A stretch of DNA of 64,000 bases from Streptomyces sp. CGMCC 4.7035. Lineage in GTDB: Bacteria; Actinomycetota; Actinomycetes; Streptomycetales; Streptomycetaceae. Made by a program: the position numbers and the translations under genes. The notes beneath the pieces are model-generated. The model saw only the letters and a list, made by a program, of their open reading frames with translations. It did no database searches and was not told the origin of the DNA. How positions within the stretch are numbered: the stretch's first letter is position 1; each line of letters opens with the position of its first letter. Positions 17,287 through 25,647 of the stretch are shown one piece after another. Where the stretch lies: the NCBI RefSeq assembly GCF_031583065.1, contig NZ_CP134053.1:1922001-1986000 (forward strand). Direction: 5' to 3'.

Positions 17287-17888
17287 CTACGGCGCGGGCA
17301 ACGGCACCCCGTCCACCCGTAGCAACCGCGACGGCCCCGCGCGCCGCAGCCATGGTGGCAGCAGGGACAGCGGGTCCAGATACTGCGCAGGCCCCAGTGC
17401 AGGCACGGTGTCGCGCAGTGCGCGGTCGGGGTTTCCAGTGCGCCCAGCACCTCGCCCGGCTCCACCGTGTCGCCCTTGCGTACCGACGCGCGTACGGGCT
17501 CGTACGTCGTCCGCAGCGGCGGGTCGCCCGTACCCGTCAGGTCGACGGAGATCACGCCCCGGCCCGCCACCCGGCCCGCGAAGACCACCCGGCCCGCCGC
17601 GACCGCCCGTACCCCATCGCCCCGAGCCGCCGCCAGGTCCACGCCCCGGTGGCCCGGCCCGTACGGAGTCGTCGGGGGGTCCCAGCCTCGTAGGACCGCG
17701 GGGTGAGTGCCCACGGGCCAGACCCGGGCGACCGCCGGTACCGGCGGGTCGGGGGCCGGTGCCGGTGCCGGTGGCGTGGCCGAATGCAGGCGTGCCGGCG
17801 TGCCCGCCCAAGCCACGGGGGCCAGGACGCTCACCGTCACCAGCAGCAGCACCGCAGGCCACGCCCGCACAGATCGTTTCGCTCGCAT
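17287..17888 (-). pseudogene. M23-family peptidase (LytM-like), frameshifted
   Basis: The gene starts at ATG 17888 with a signal peptide ([21 protein letters not shown]). The LytM fold follows: GHRGVDLAAARGDGVRAVAA supplies the first HxxxD zinc ligands and CLHWGLR the HxH site. Directly after HWGLR the reading frame is lost near 17385. The expected ending (YLDPLSLLPPWLRR...) continues in another frame to a stop at 17287. An intact enzyme would be a secreted cell-wall endopeptidase of about 200 residues. The break is after the catalytic residues, so a sequencing error or a recent mutation are both possible. It is divergent from rpsB. Confidence 0.75.
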
Positions 17889-17929
17889 GCGAGAACCGTG
17901 CCGCACACCGGGCGATCACGGCCGGGATC

Positions 17930-17956
17930 TGTGGACAACCGCCCGGTTGTGGACAG
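17930..17956 (-). promoter_or_regulatory. Pair of DnaA-box-like sites upstream of rpsB
   Basis: TGTGGACAA (17930-17938) and TGTGGACAG (17948-17956) are the reverse complements of TTGTCCACA and CTGTCCACA, in the same orientation, 18 bp apart. They flank an inverted repeat CAACCG-CC-CGGTTG at 17936-17949. They lie in the divergent region between the M23 remnant and rpsB, about 30 bp upstream of a TACACT (17986-17991) that could be the rpsB -10 box. Confidence 0.5.
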
Positions 17957-18159
17957 CTGCGTCACTCGCCGCCCCGACGGTCCCGTACACTTCTTGTGGC
18001 GATCCGGGTCACCGGGTCGACTTCGCACGCCCCGATACCAGGCCATCACAGGCCGGTGTCAGCGCTCCTCGGTCCTTTGCGGCACGGCGCACCGCGGGCG
18101 TCAGGCGCGAGTGCCATCCGGCACCCGCGGCACAACCGAGAAACTCAAGGAGAACGGCC

Positions 18160-19077
18160 ATGGCCGTCGTCACGATGCGGGAGCTGCTGGAGAGCGGCGT
18201 CCACTTCGGTCACCAGACCCGTCGCTGGAACCCGAAGATGAAGCGCTTCATCTTCACCGAGCGCAACGGCATCTACATCATCGACCTGCTCCAGTCGCTG
18301 TCGTACATCGACCGCGCCTACGAGTTCGTCAAGGAGACCGTTGCCCACGGCGGCACCGTCATGTTCGTCGGCACGAAGAAGCAGGCGCAGGAGGCCATCG
18401 CCGAGCAGGCCACCCGCGTCGGCATGCCGTACGTCAACCAGCGCTGGCTGGGCGGCATGCTCACCAACTTCTCGACCGTCTACAAGCGTCTGCAGCGCCT
18501 CAAGGAGCTCGAGCAGATCGACTTCGAGGACGTCGCGTCCTCCGGTCTGACGAAGAAGGAGCTCCTGGTCCTCTCCCGCGAGAAGGCCAAGCTGGAGAAG
18601 ACCCTCGGCGGTATCCGCGAGATGCAGAAGGTGCCCAGCGCCGTCTGGATCGTGGACACCAAGAAGGAGCACATCGCGGTCGGTGAGGCCCGGAAGCTGA
18701 ACATCCCGGTCGTCGCCATCCTCGACACCAACTGTGACCCCGACGAGGTCGACTACAAGATCCCGGGCAACGACGACGCGATCCGCTCCGTCACCCTACT
18801 CACCCGTGTGATCGCCGACGCCGTCGCCGAGGGCCTCATCGCCCGTTCCGGCGTCGCCGCCGAGGGCAAGGGCGAGAAGGCCGCGGGCGAGCCGCTCGCC
18901 GAGTGGGAGCGCGACCTGCTCGAGGGTGAGAAGAAGGCTGAGACCGAGGAGGCCGCCCCGGCCGCCGAGGCTCCGGCCACCGAGGCTCCGGCCGCCGAGG
19001 CTCCGGCCGCCGAGGCTCCGGCCGCCGAGGCCGCCGAGGCCGTCGAGGCTCCGGCCGCCGAGGGCGAGCAGGCCTGA
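18160..19077 (+). CDS. rpsB: 30S ribosomal protein uS2
   Basis: The 305-residue protein begins [20 protein letters not shown] and contains [21 protein letters not shown] and [20 protein letters not shown], all hallmarks of uS2. After residue ~255 comes a low-complexity tail built from E-A-P-A-A units encoded by a 15-bp DNA repeat (about 18955-19056). Such acidic Ala-rich tails are common in actinobacterial S2. AAGGAG precedes the ATG. It is followed by tsf in the universal rpsB-tsf order. Confidence 0.97.
   Translation: MAVVTMRELLESGVHFGHQTRRWNPKMKRFIFTERNGIYIIDLLQSLSYIDRAYEFVKETVAHGGTVMFVGTKKQAQEAIAEQATRVGMPYVNQRWLGGMLTNFSTVYKRLQRLKELEQIDFEDVASSGLTKKELLVLSREKAKLEKTLGGIREMQKVPSAVWIVDTKKEHIAVGEARKLNIPVVAILDTNCDPDEVDYKIPGNDDAIRSVTLLTRVIADAVAEGLIARSGVAAEGKGEKAAGEPLAEWERDLLEGEKKAETEEAAPAAEAPATEAPAAEAPAAEAPAAEAAEAVEAPAAEGEQA
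18955..19056 (+). repeat. 15-bp tandem repeat encoding the S2 acidic tail
   Basis: Imperfect copies of GAGGCTCCGGCCGCC encode EAPAA units at the end of rpsB. Copy number is likely to vary between strains. Confidence 0.7.
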
Positions 19078-19248
19078 CCCTCTGGGCCGTTCGGCTGAAG
19101 TGACGGCGGGCGGCGCCGACCGCGCCACCCGCCGTTCACCCGCAGCCATTAGATCTTCGTAGCCCGTAGATCTTTGGCGGCGGCCCGCCCGAACCCGCGG
19201 CCGCCGCCGACTTCGAGACTTCGAACTCCGAGAAGAGATTCACAGATC

Positions 19249-20085
19249 ATGGCGAACTACACCGCCGCCGACGTCAAGAAGCTCCGTGAGCTCACCGGCG
19301 CCGGCATGATGGACTGCAAGAAGGCGCTGGACGAGGCCGATGGCAACGTCGAGAAGGCCGTCGAGGAGCTCCGCATCAAGGGCCAGAAGGGCGTCGCCAA
19401 GCGCGAGGGCCGCTCCGCCGAGAACGGCGCCGTGGTCTCCATCATCGCCGACGACAACTCCTCCGGTGTCCTCGTCGAGCTGAAGTGCGAGACGGACTTC
19501 GTCGCCAAGGGCGAGAAGTTCCAGGCCGTCGCCACGGCGATCGCCGAGCATGTCGCCAAGACCTCCCCGGCCGACCTCGAGGCCCTGCTCGCCTCCGAGA
19601 TCGAGGCCGGCAAGACCGTCCAGGCGTTCGTCGACGAGGCCAACGCCAACCTGGGTGAGAAGATCGTCCTGGACCGCTTCGCGCAGTTCGCCGACGGCTT
19701 CGTGACGGCGTACATGCACCGCACCATGCCCGACCTGCCGCCGCAGATCGGTGTCCTGGTCGAGCTGGACAAGCCGAACGCCGAGGTCGCCAAGGGCGTC
19801 GCCCAGCACATCGCCGCCTTCGCGCCGAAGTACCTCTCCAAGGAGGACGTCCCGGCCGAGGTCGTCGAGTCCGAGCGCCGCATCGCCGAGGAGACCACCC
19901 GCGCCGAGGGCAAGCCCGAGGCCGCGATCGCCAAGATCGTCGAGGGTCGTCTCAACGGCTTCTTCAAGGACGCGACGCTGCTCGGCCAGCCGTACGCGCT
20001 CGACAACAAGAAGTCCGTCCAGAAGGTTCTGGACGAGGCGGGTGTCACCCTGAAGCGCTTCTCGCGCATCAAGGTCGGCATCTGA
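19249..20085 (+). CDS. tsf: Elongation factor Ts
   Basis: The 278-residue nucleotide-exchange factor for EF-Tu has the N-terminal UBA-like domain (AADVKKLRELTGAGMMDCKK), the core motif VELKCETDFVAKGEKF, and the dimerisation/C-terminal segments (RFAQFADGFVTAYMHR; DATLLGQPYALDNKKSV). ATG at 19249 follows GAGAAGAG. It is separated from rpsB by 171 bp and followed by a strong hairpin before pyrH. Confidence 0.97.
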   Translation: MANYTAADVKKLRELTGAGMMDCKKALDEADGNVEKAVEELRIKGQKGVAKREGRSAENGAVVSIIADDNSSGVLVELKCETDFVAKGEKFQAVATAIAEHVAKTSPADLEALLASEIEAGKTVQAFVDEANANLGEKIVLDRFAQFADGFVTAYMHRTMPDLPPQIGVLVELDKPNAEVAKGVAQHIAAFAPKYLSKEDVPAEVVESERRIAEETTRAEGKPEAAIAKIVEGRLNGFFKDATLLGQPYALDNKKSVQKVLDEAGVTLKRFSRIKVGI

Positions 20086-20184
20086 GTCCGTACCGCGATC
20101 GACGCTTGACCCCGATAGGGTCGACAGCAGTCGTTCGGGTACGCCGCCCCGCACGCGCGCGTGGCGGACGACAGCAGATCTGAC

Positions 20185-20243
20185 GAGGAGGCCATTGCCG
20201 CGCATGGGATGCGAAACACGCCCCCACCGGCAATGGCCTTCTT
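20185..20243 (+). terminator. Long hairpin between tsf and pyrH
   Basis: AGGCCATTGCCG (20189-20200) pairs perfectly with CGGCAATGGCCT (20228-20239). Four more pairs including G-U extend the stem to 20185/20243, and a small inner hairpin (CGCAT...ATGCG) lies in the loop. A TTCTTCG run overlaps the end. It can terminate the rpsB-tsf transcript or attenuate read-through into pyrH. Confidence 0.75.
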
Positions 20244-20277
20244 CGTATGTGCGACACGTAAAAGAGGCGGGATCTCC

Positions 20278-21036
20278 ATGACCACCAATGCCGGGAAGAG
20301 CGATGACGGCAAAGTACGCGGCCGGTTTCTGCTGAAGCTGTCCGGAGAGGCGTTCTCCGGAGGCACCGGACTCGGCGTCGACCCGGACGTGGTGCACGCC
20401 ATCGCCCGTGAGATCGCGGCCGTGGTGCGCGACGGATCCCAGGTCGCCGTCGTCATCGGCGGCGGCAACTTCTTCCGTGGCGCCGAACTCCAGCAGCGCG
20501 GCATGGACCGGGCCCGCTCCGACTACATGGGCATGCTAGGTACGGTCATGAACTGCCTCGCCCTCCAGGACTTCCTGGAGAAGGAGGGCATCGACTCGCG
20601 CGTGCAGACCGCCATCACCATGGGGCAGGTCGCCGAGCCGTACATCCCACTGCGCGCCGTGCGCCACCTGGAGAAGGGCCGCGTGGTCATCTTCGGCGCC
20701 GGTATGGGCATGCCGTACTTCTCCACCGACACGACCGCCGCCCAGCGCGCCCTGGAGATCGATGCCGAGGCGCTGCTCATGGGCAAGAACGGCGTGGACG
20801 GGGTGTACGACTCCGACCCGAAGACCAACCCCGAGGCCGTCAAGTTCGACTCGCTCAGCTACGGCGAGGTCATCACCCGTGACCTCAAGGTCGCCGACAT
20901 GACCGCGATCACGCTGTGCCGGGACAACAAGCTGCCCATCCTGGTCTTCGAGCTCCTGGCGGAGGGCAATATCGCACGGGCCGTCAAGGGTGAGAAGATC
21001 GGCACACTCGTGGGTGACCAAGGCAGCCGGGACTGA
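20278..21036 (+). CDS. pyrH: UMP kinase
   Basis: The 252-residue amino-acid-kinase-family enzyme phosphorylates UMP to UDP. Motifs are [30 protein letters not shown], the [17 protein letters not shown] helix and [23 protein letters not shown] at 20278 follows AAAGAGGCGGG; the 39-codon upstream extension covers the intergenic hairpin and is not family-like. It is upstream of frr, the usual pairing. Confidence 0.96.
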   Translation: MTTNAGKSDDGKVRGRFLLKLSGEAFSGGTGLGVDPDVVHAIAREIAAVVRDGSQVAVVIGGGNFFRGAELQQRGMDRARSDYMGMLGTVMNCLALQDFLEKEGIDSRVQTAITMGQVAEPYIPLRAVRHLEKGRVVIFGAGMGMPYFSTDTTAAQRALEIDAEALLMGKNGVDGVYDSDPKTNPEAVKFDSLSYGEVITRDLKVADMTAITLCRDNKLPILVFELLAEGNIARAVKGEKIGTLVGDQGSRD

Positions 21037-21206
21037 CCGGAGCTCGACCCGTCCGGGGGTGAACCCCGTCCGGGCGACGGACCCTGACCGGGGGATGGAC
21101 AATGTCCTACCGGTCCGGAACCGTTCAGGAAGAAGACGCGACGCAGCCGGCCGCAGACCGACGAGTGACAGCTGCCGGGCCTACTCAAGACACGCAGGAG
21201 CAAGTG

Positions 21207-21764
21207 GTGATCGAAGAGACCCTCCTCGAGGCCGAGGAGAAGATGGAGAAGGCCGTCGTGGTCGCCAAGGAGGACTTCGCCGCGATCCGCACCGGCCGTG
21301 CGCACCCGGCGATGTTCAACAAGATCGTGGCCGACTACTACGGTGCGCCGACACCGATCAACCAGCTGGCCTCGTTCTCGGTGCCGGAACCGCGCATGGC
21401 CGTGGTGACGCCGTTCGACAAGAGCGCGCTGCGCAACATCGAACAGGCGATCCGCGACTCCGACCTGGGCGTCAACCCGAGCAATGACGGCAACATCATC
21501 CGCGTGGTGTTCCCCGAGCTGACCGAGGAGCGCCGCCGCGACTACATCAAGGTCGCCAAGGGCAAGGGTGAGGACGCCAAGGTCTCGATCCGCTCCGTGC
21601 GCCGCAAGGCCAAGGACGCCATCGACAAGCTGATCAAGGACGGCGAGGTCGGCGAGGACGAGGGCCGCCGTGCGGAGAAGGAGCTCGACGACACCACCGC
21701 GAAGTACGTCGCACAGGTGGACGAGCTGCTCAAGCACAAGGAAGCGGAGCTGCTCGAGGTCTGA
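21207..21764 (+). CDS. frr: Ribosome recycling factor
   Basis: The 185-residue protein splits post-termination ribosomes with EF-G. It begins [20 protein letters not shown] and contains [20 protein letters not shown] and the C-terminal [23 protein letters not shown] at 21207 follows AGGAGCAA and gives the expected family length. Its stop overlaps the cdsA start (TGATG). Confidence 0.97.
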   Translation: MIEETLLEAEEKMEKAVVVAKEDFAAIRTGRAHPAMFNKIVADYYGAPTPINQLASFSVPEPRMAVVTPFDKSALRNIEQAIRDSDLGVNPSNDGNIIRVVFPELTEERRRDYIKVAKGKGEDAKVSIRSVRRKAKDAIDKLIKDGEVGEDEGRRAEKELDDTTAKYVAQVDELLKHKEAELLEV

Positions 21765-22888
21765 TGAACGATTCTTCCTGGGGGGCGCCGCAACAGACCG
21801 GGTACTGGGGGCCTACCGACCAGGGGCCCGTCCAGGGCGCCGGTCCGGCGGGTCCCGCGTACGATGCGCATGACGCCCAGCAGACTCGCCCCATGCCCAT
21901 CGTGCCCGAGGTACCCGCACACGGCGGAGACCAGGATGACGACCGGGGGGCCGCTCGGCTGAGTGGCCCCTTGTTCCGCGACGAGACGCCGCAGGCGCCG
22001 TCCCCCTGGGCGGCGTCGCAGAATCCGGAGCCCATGCCCGACGCCCCGCAGCCGGCGCCCGCACCGCAGAAGAAGAGCGCGGGCCGTGACCTGGGCGCGG
22101 CCATAGGCGTCGGCGTCGGGCTCGGCGTCGTGATCGTCGCGTCGTTGTTCATCGTCAAGGCCGTGTTCGTCGGCGTCATAGCGGTCGCCGTCGTGGTGGG
22201 CCTGTGGGAGCTGACGAAGCGGCTGGAGGAGCGCAAGGGCATCAAGGCGCCCCTCGTGCCGCTGGCGGTCGGCGGTGCGGCGATGGTCGTCGCCGGGTAC
22301 GTGCGGGGCGCCGAGGGCGCCTGGGTGGCGATGGCACTCACCGCGCTCGCGGCCCTGGTCTGGCGCATGACGGAGCCGCCGGACGGCTATCTCAAGGACG
22401 TCACGGCAGGCGTCTTCGCGGCCTTCTACGTGCCGTTCCTGGCTACGTTCGTCGCCATGATGCTGACGGCCGACGACGGCCCGAAGCGCGTCCTGACCTT
22501 CCTCCTGCTGACGGTCGTGTCCGACACGGGCGCGTACGCCGTCGGCTGGCGTTTCGGCAAGCACAAACTCGCCCCGCGCATCAGCCCCGGCAAGACCCGC
22601 GAGGGCCTCGTCGGTGCGGTCGCCTTCGCGATGGTGGCGGGCGCGCTGTGCATGCAGTTCCTGATCGACGGCGGCTCGTGGTGGCAGGGGCTCCTGCTGG
22701 GCCTCGCGGTCGCGGTCAGCGCCACGCTCGGCGACCTCGGCGAATCCATGATCAAGCGCGACCTCGGCATCAAGGACATGGGCACGCTGCTGCCGGGCCA
22801 CGGCGGCATCATGGACCGCCTGGACTCGCTTCTGCCGACGGCTCCGGTGGTGTGGCTGCTGCTGGTGCTGTTCGTGGGCTCCGGCTGA
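21764..22888 (+). CDS. cdsA: Phosphatidate cytidylyltransferase (CDP-diacylglycerol synthase)
   Basis: The 374-residue membrane enzyme makes CDP-diacylglycerol from phosphatidate and CTP. A Pro/Gln-rich cytosolic N-terminus of ~105 residues precedes about eight membrane helices. The signature near the C-terminus is visible: SDTGAYAVGWRFGKHKLAPR with ISPGKTREGL, then KRDLGIKDMGTLLPGHGGIM with DRLDS. It is translationally coupled to frr and followed by a terminator at 22914-22940. Confidence 0.95.
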   Translation: MNDSSWGAPQQTGYWGPTDQGPVQGAGPAGPAYDAHDAQQTRPMPIVPEVPAHGGDQDDDRGAARLSGPLFRDETPQAPSPWAASQNPEPMPDAPQPAPAPQKKSAGRDLGAAIGVGVGLGVVIVASLFIVKAVFVGVIAVAVVVGLWELTKRLEERKGIKAPLVPLAVGGAAMVVAGYVRGAEGAWVAMALTALAALVWRMTEPPDGYLKDVTAGVFAAFYVPFLATFVAMMLTADDGPKRVLTFLLLTVVSDTGAYAVGWRFGKHKLAPRISPGKTREGLVGAVAFAMVAGALCMQFLIDGGSWWQGLLLGLAVAVSATLGDLGESMIKRDLGIKDMGTLLPGHGGIMDRLDSLLPTAPVVWLLLVLFVGSG

Positions 22889-22913
22889 CCGGTCCGCCCA
22901 CGCTGTGTTGAGC

Positions 22914-22940
22914 AGCCCCCGCTCCTGGTGAGTGGGGGCT
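22914..22940 (+). terminator. Terminator after cdsA
   Basis: AGCCCCCGCTC pairs with GAGTGGGGGCT (11 bp, one G-U) around a 5-base loop, 25 bases after the cdsA stop. Confidence 0.75.
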
Positions 22941-23226
22941 CACGCATGTTGTCCCAATGACTCCCCGATGACTCCCAATGACATCGGGCAGACGAGGCAT
23001 GGTCTTCACGACACCGGACGCGGACGCCGGACGCCGGTCCGCGCCTCGCGGGGACGGATCTGGTGCACCTGCGCTGGGACCGCATTGACCAGATGATCGT
23101 CTTCGCGGGGGACATCAAGCCGTTCCCGTGAGCACGGCCGGTCCCGCGCTCCGGAGGAGGGGACGCGCGTCGGCCCGTTCCGGGCCGTCCGGGTCACCCG
23201 ACCGGATCTGCGACACTGGTACAGCC
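22941..23226. other. Intergenic region between cdsA and rlmN
   Basis: No convincing gene. A short open stretch ending at 23131 (reading [18 protein letters not shown]) looks protein-like but has no proper start and may be the debris of a lost gene. GACACT at 23212-23217 sits 9 bases before rlmN and could be its -10 box. Confidence 0.4.
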
Positions 23227-24333
23227 ATGCCTAAGCCCGGAGAACTCACTTTCGTCGCCCCGCGCGGAGCCAAGAAGCCCCCGCGGCACCTCGCCGACCT
23301 CTCGCCCGCCGAGCGGAAAGCGGTCGTGGCCGAGATCGGCGAGAAGCCGTTCCGTGCCAAGCAGCTCTCGCAGCACTACTTCGCGCGGTACGCGCACGAC
23401 CCGGCGGAGTGGACCGACATCCCCGCCTCCTCCCGCGCCAAACTTCAGGAAGCGCTGCTTCCGGAGCTGATGACGGTCGTGCGGCATCTGTCGACCGATC
23501 AGGACACGACGCGCAAGACGCTGTGGCGGCTGTTCGACGGCACGCTCGTCGAGTCCGTGCTCATGCGTTATCCGGACCGGGTCACCATGTGCATCAGCTC
23601 ACAGGCCGGCTGTGGCATGAACTGCCCGTTCTGCGCCACCGGGCAGGCCGGCCTCGACCGCAACCTGTCCACCGCCGAGATCGTGCACCAGATCGTGGAC
23701 GGCATGCGGGCGCTGCGCGACGGAGAGATCCCCGGCGGTCCGACGCGACTGTCCAACATCGTCTTCATGGGCATGGGTGAGCCCCTCGCCAACTACAAGC
23801 GCGTCGTCGGTGCGATCCGTGCTCTCACGGATCCCGCGCCGGACGGCCTCGGGCTCTCGCAGCGCGGTATCACGGTGTCGACCGTCGGTCTTGTGCCGGC
23901 CATCCACCGCTTCGCCGACGAGGGCTTCAAATGCCGCCTCGCCATCTCCCTGCACGCGCCGGACGACGAGCTGCGCGACACCCTCGTACCGGTCAACACC
24001 CGGTGGAAGGTGCGCGAGGTCCTCGACGCCGGCTTCGAGTACGCCGAGAAGTCCGGGCGGCGGCTGTCCATCGAGTACGCGCTGATCCGGGACATCAACG
24101 ACCAGGCGTGGCGCGGCGACCGGCTCGGCCGGCTGCTCAAGGGCAAGCCCGTGCACGTCAATCTGATCCCGCTGAACCCGACGCCCGGTTCCAAGTGGAC
24201 CGCCTCGCGGCCCGAGGACGAGAAGGCGTTCGTGGAAGCCATCGCCGCCCACGGCGTGCCGGTCACCATCCGGGACACCCGGGGCCAGGAGATCGACGGA
24301 GCCTGTGGACAGCTGGCGGCCAGCGAGCGGTAG
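23227..24333 (+). CDS. rlmN: 23S rRNA / tRNA (adenine-C2)-methyltransferase RlmN
   Basis: The 368-residue radical SAM enzyme methylates A2503 of 23S rRNA and A37 of some tRNAs. The [4Fe-4S] motif CX3CX2C is seen in [43 protein letters not shown] and a C-terminal catalytic Cys context (DGACGQL) are also present. ATG at 23227 is the family start; upstream codons are not conserved in character. It was probably transcribed with little or no leader. A TPP riboswitch begins 48 bases after the stop. Confidence 0.95.
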   Translation: MPKPGELTFVAPRGAKKPPRHLADLSPAERKAVVAEIGEKPFRAKQLSQHYFARYAHDPAEWTDIPASSRAKLQEALLPELMTVVRHLSTDQDTTRKTLWRLFDGTLVESVLMRYPDRVTMCISSQAGCGMNCPFCATGQAGLDRNLSTAEIVHQIVDGMRALRDGEIPGGPTRLSNIVFMGMGEPLANYKRVVGAIRALTDPAPDGLGLSQRGITVSTVGLVPAIHRFADEGFKCRLAISLHAPDDELRDTLVPVNTRWKVREVLDAGFEYAEKSGRRLSIEYALIRDINDQAWRGDRLGRLLKGKPVHVNLIPLNPTPGSKWTASRPEDEKAFVEAIAAHGVPVTIRDTRGQEIDGACGQLAASER

Positions 24334-24357
24334 GGCGGTAGTCTGAGCCCGGTAGGC

Positions 24358-24377
24358 ACATCTTCATACATCTTCAT
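24358..24377. repeat. Direct repeat ahead of the TPP riboswitch
   Basis: Two adjacent copies of ACATCTTCAT lie immediately before the riboswitch, possibly in the promoter or the extreme 5' end of the leader. Significance unknown. Confidence 0.5.
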
Positions 24378-24380
24378 ATT

Positions 24381-24470
24381 CCGACAGGGGAGCGCCACAG
24401 CGCTGAGAGTGCGGTATCGACCGCAGACCCTCTGAACCTCGCCCAGGTCATTCTGGGTAGGAAGTTCGGT
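24381..24470 (+). ncRNA. TPP (THI-box) riboswitch
   Basis: Conserved elements are in order. A closing stem CCGA/TCGG is followed by the GGGGAGCGCC segment, CTGAGA (24403-24408), a P3 hairpin GCGGT-ATCG-ACCGC, ACCCTCTGAACCT and CAGGTCATTCTGGGTAGGAA. TPP binding represses thiamine uptake and synthesis genes. Here it precedes thiB-thiP-thiQ, so the transporter should be off when thiamine is plentiful. Confidence 0.95.
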
Positions 24471-24488
24471 CTCAACTCAAGCTGTTGC

Positions 24489-24526
24489 GCCCTGCCCGGG
24501 ATCCCTTCGGGGCTTCCGGGCAGGGC
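24489..24526 (+). terminator. Expression-platform hairpin of the TPP riboswitch
   Basis: GCCCTGCCCGG pairs perfectly with CCGGGCAGGGC (11 bp) between the aptamer and the thiB ribosome-binding site (AGGAGG near 24549). It probably ends transcription in the TPP-bound state. There is no long T-run, so a translational mechanism is not excluded. Confidence 0.65.
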
Positions 24527-24561
24527 CGCGTCTCTTCCTGGTCACTTCCAGGAGGAATTCA

Positions 24562-25647
24562 GTGAGCATCACCGGTAAGCAGTTCGCGGCCGTGGTCGTC
24601 GGGCTGGGCATGGTCACGCTGTCCGCGTGCGGGTCGTCCGGCTCCGCCGACGGGAGCGGCGGCGACTCGAAGACCGTGACCCTCGTCAGCCACAACTCAT
24701 GGGCCGCTTCCAAGAGCGTCATCTCGGCGTTCGAGAAGGAGTCCGGCTACACCGTCAAGGTCCTCGAGGACGGTGACGCGGGCCAGGCCGTCAACAAGGC
24801 GATCCTGACCAAGGACAACCCGCAGGGCGACGTCTTCTTCGGCGTCGACAACACGCTGCTGTCCCGGGCGCTCGACAATGGGCTGTTCCAGCCGTACGAG
24901 GCCAAGGGGCTCGACCAGGTCGGCGCCCAGTACCAGCTCGACAAGGACAAGCACCGGGTCACGCCGATCGACTACGGCGACATCTGCGTCAACTACGACA
25001 AGAAGTACTTCGCCGACCACAAGCTGACCCCGCCGGCGTCCTTCGACGACCTCGTCAAGCCGGCGTACAAGAACCTCCTCGTCACCGAGAACGCGTCCAC
25101 CTCCTCGCCCGGCCTCGGCTTCCTCCTCGGTACCGCCGCGAAGTACGGCGACAGCGGCTGGCCGGATTACTGGAAGAAGCTCAAGGCCAACGGCGTGAAG
25201 GTGGTCGACGGCTGGGAGCAGGCGTACAACCAGGAGTTCTCCGGTTCCGCGGGCGGGAAGAAGGCCAAGGGCGAGCGGCCGCTCGTCGTCTCCTACGCCT
25301 CCTCGCCGCCCGCCGAGGTCATCTACGCCGACCCGAAGCCCAAGACCGCGCCGACCGGCGTCGCGACCGGCACCTGCTTCCGCCAGATCGAGTTCGCGGG
25401 CCTGCTGAGCAACGCTCACAACACCAAGGGCGGCAAGGCGTTCATCGACTTCCTGATCAGCAAGAGGTTCCAGGAGGACATGCCGCTCAACATGTACGTC
25501 TACCCGGTGGTCGAGGGGGCCAAGGTGCCCGCCGAGTTCACCGCGTACGGGCCCGCAGCCAAGGACCCCGAGACCATGGCCCCCGCCAAGGTTGCCGCCA
25601 ACCGTGACCAGTGGGTCAAGTCGTGGACGTCGCTCGTACTGAAGTAG
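24562..25647 (+). CDS. thiB: Thiamine ABC transporter substrate-binding lipoprotein
   Basis: The 361-residue lipoprotein has a signal peptide with a lipobox (TLSAC, Cys23). The mature part is of the ThiB/TbpA type: TVTLVSHNSWAASKSVISAF, DVFFGVDNTLLSRALDNGLF, TPIDYGDICVNYDKKYF and VSYASSPPAEVIYAD. GTG at 24562 follows AGGAGG. It captures thiamine or its phosphates for ThiPQ. The riboswitch upstream is independent support for the substrate. Confidence 0.95.
   Translation: MSITGKQFAAVVVGLGMVTLSACGSSGSADGSGGDSKTVTLVSHNSWAASKSVISAFEKESGYTVKVLEDGDAGQAVNKAILTKDNPQGDVFFGVDNTLLSRALDNGLFQPYEAKGLDQVGAQYQLDKDKHRVTPIDYGDICVNYDKKYFADHKLTPPASFDDLVKPAYKNLLVTENASTSSPGLGFLLGTAAKYGDSGWPDYWKKLKANGVKVVDGWEQAYNQEFSGSAGGKKAKGERPLVVSYASSPPAEVIYADPKPKTAPTGVATGTCFRQIEFAGLLSNAHNTKGGKAFIDFLISKRFQEDMPLNMYVYPVVEGAKVPAEFTAYGPAAKDPETMAPAKVAANRDQWVKSWTSLVLK

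Noticed and set aside
24301..24309. TGTGGACAG DnaA-box-like match near the end of rlmN
   Set aside because: It lies alone inside coding sequence and a single one-mismatch site carries little weight.
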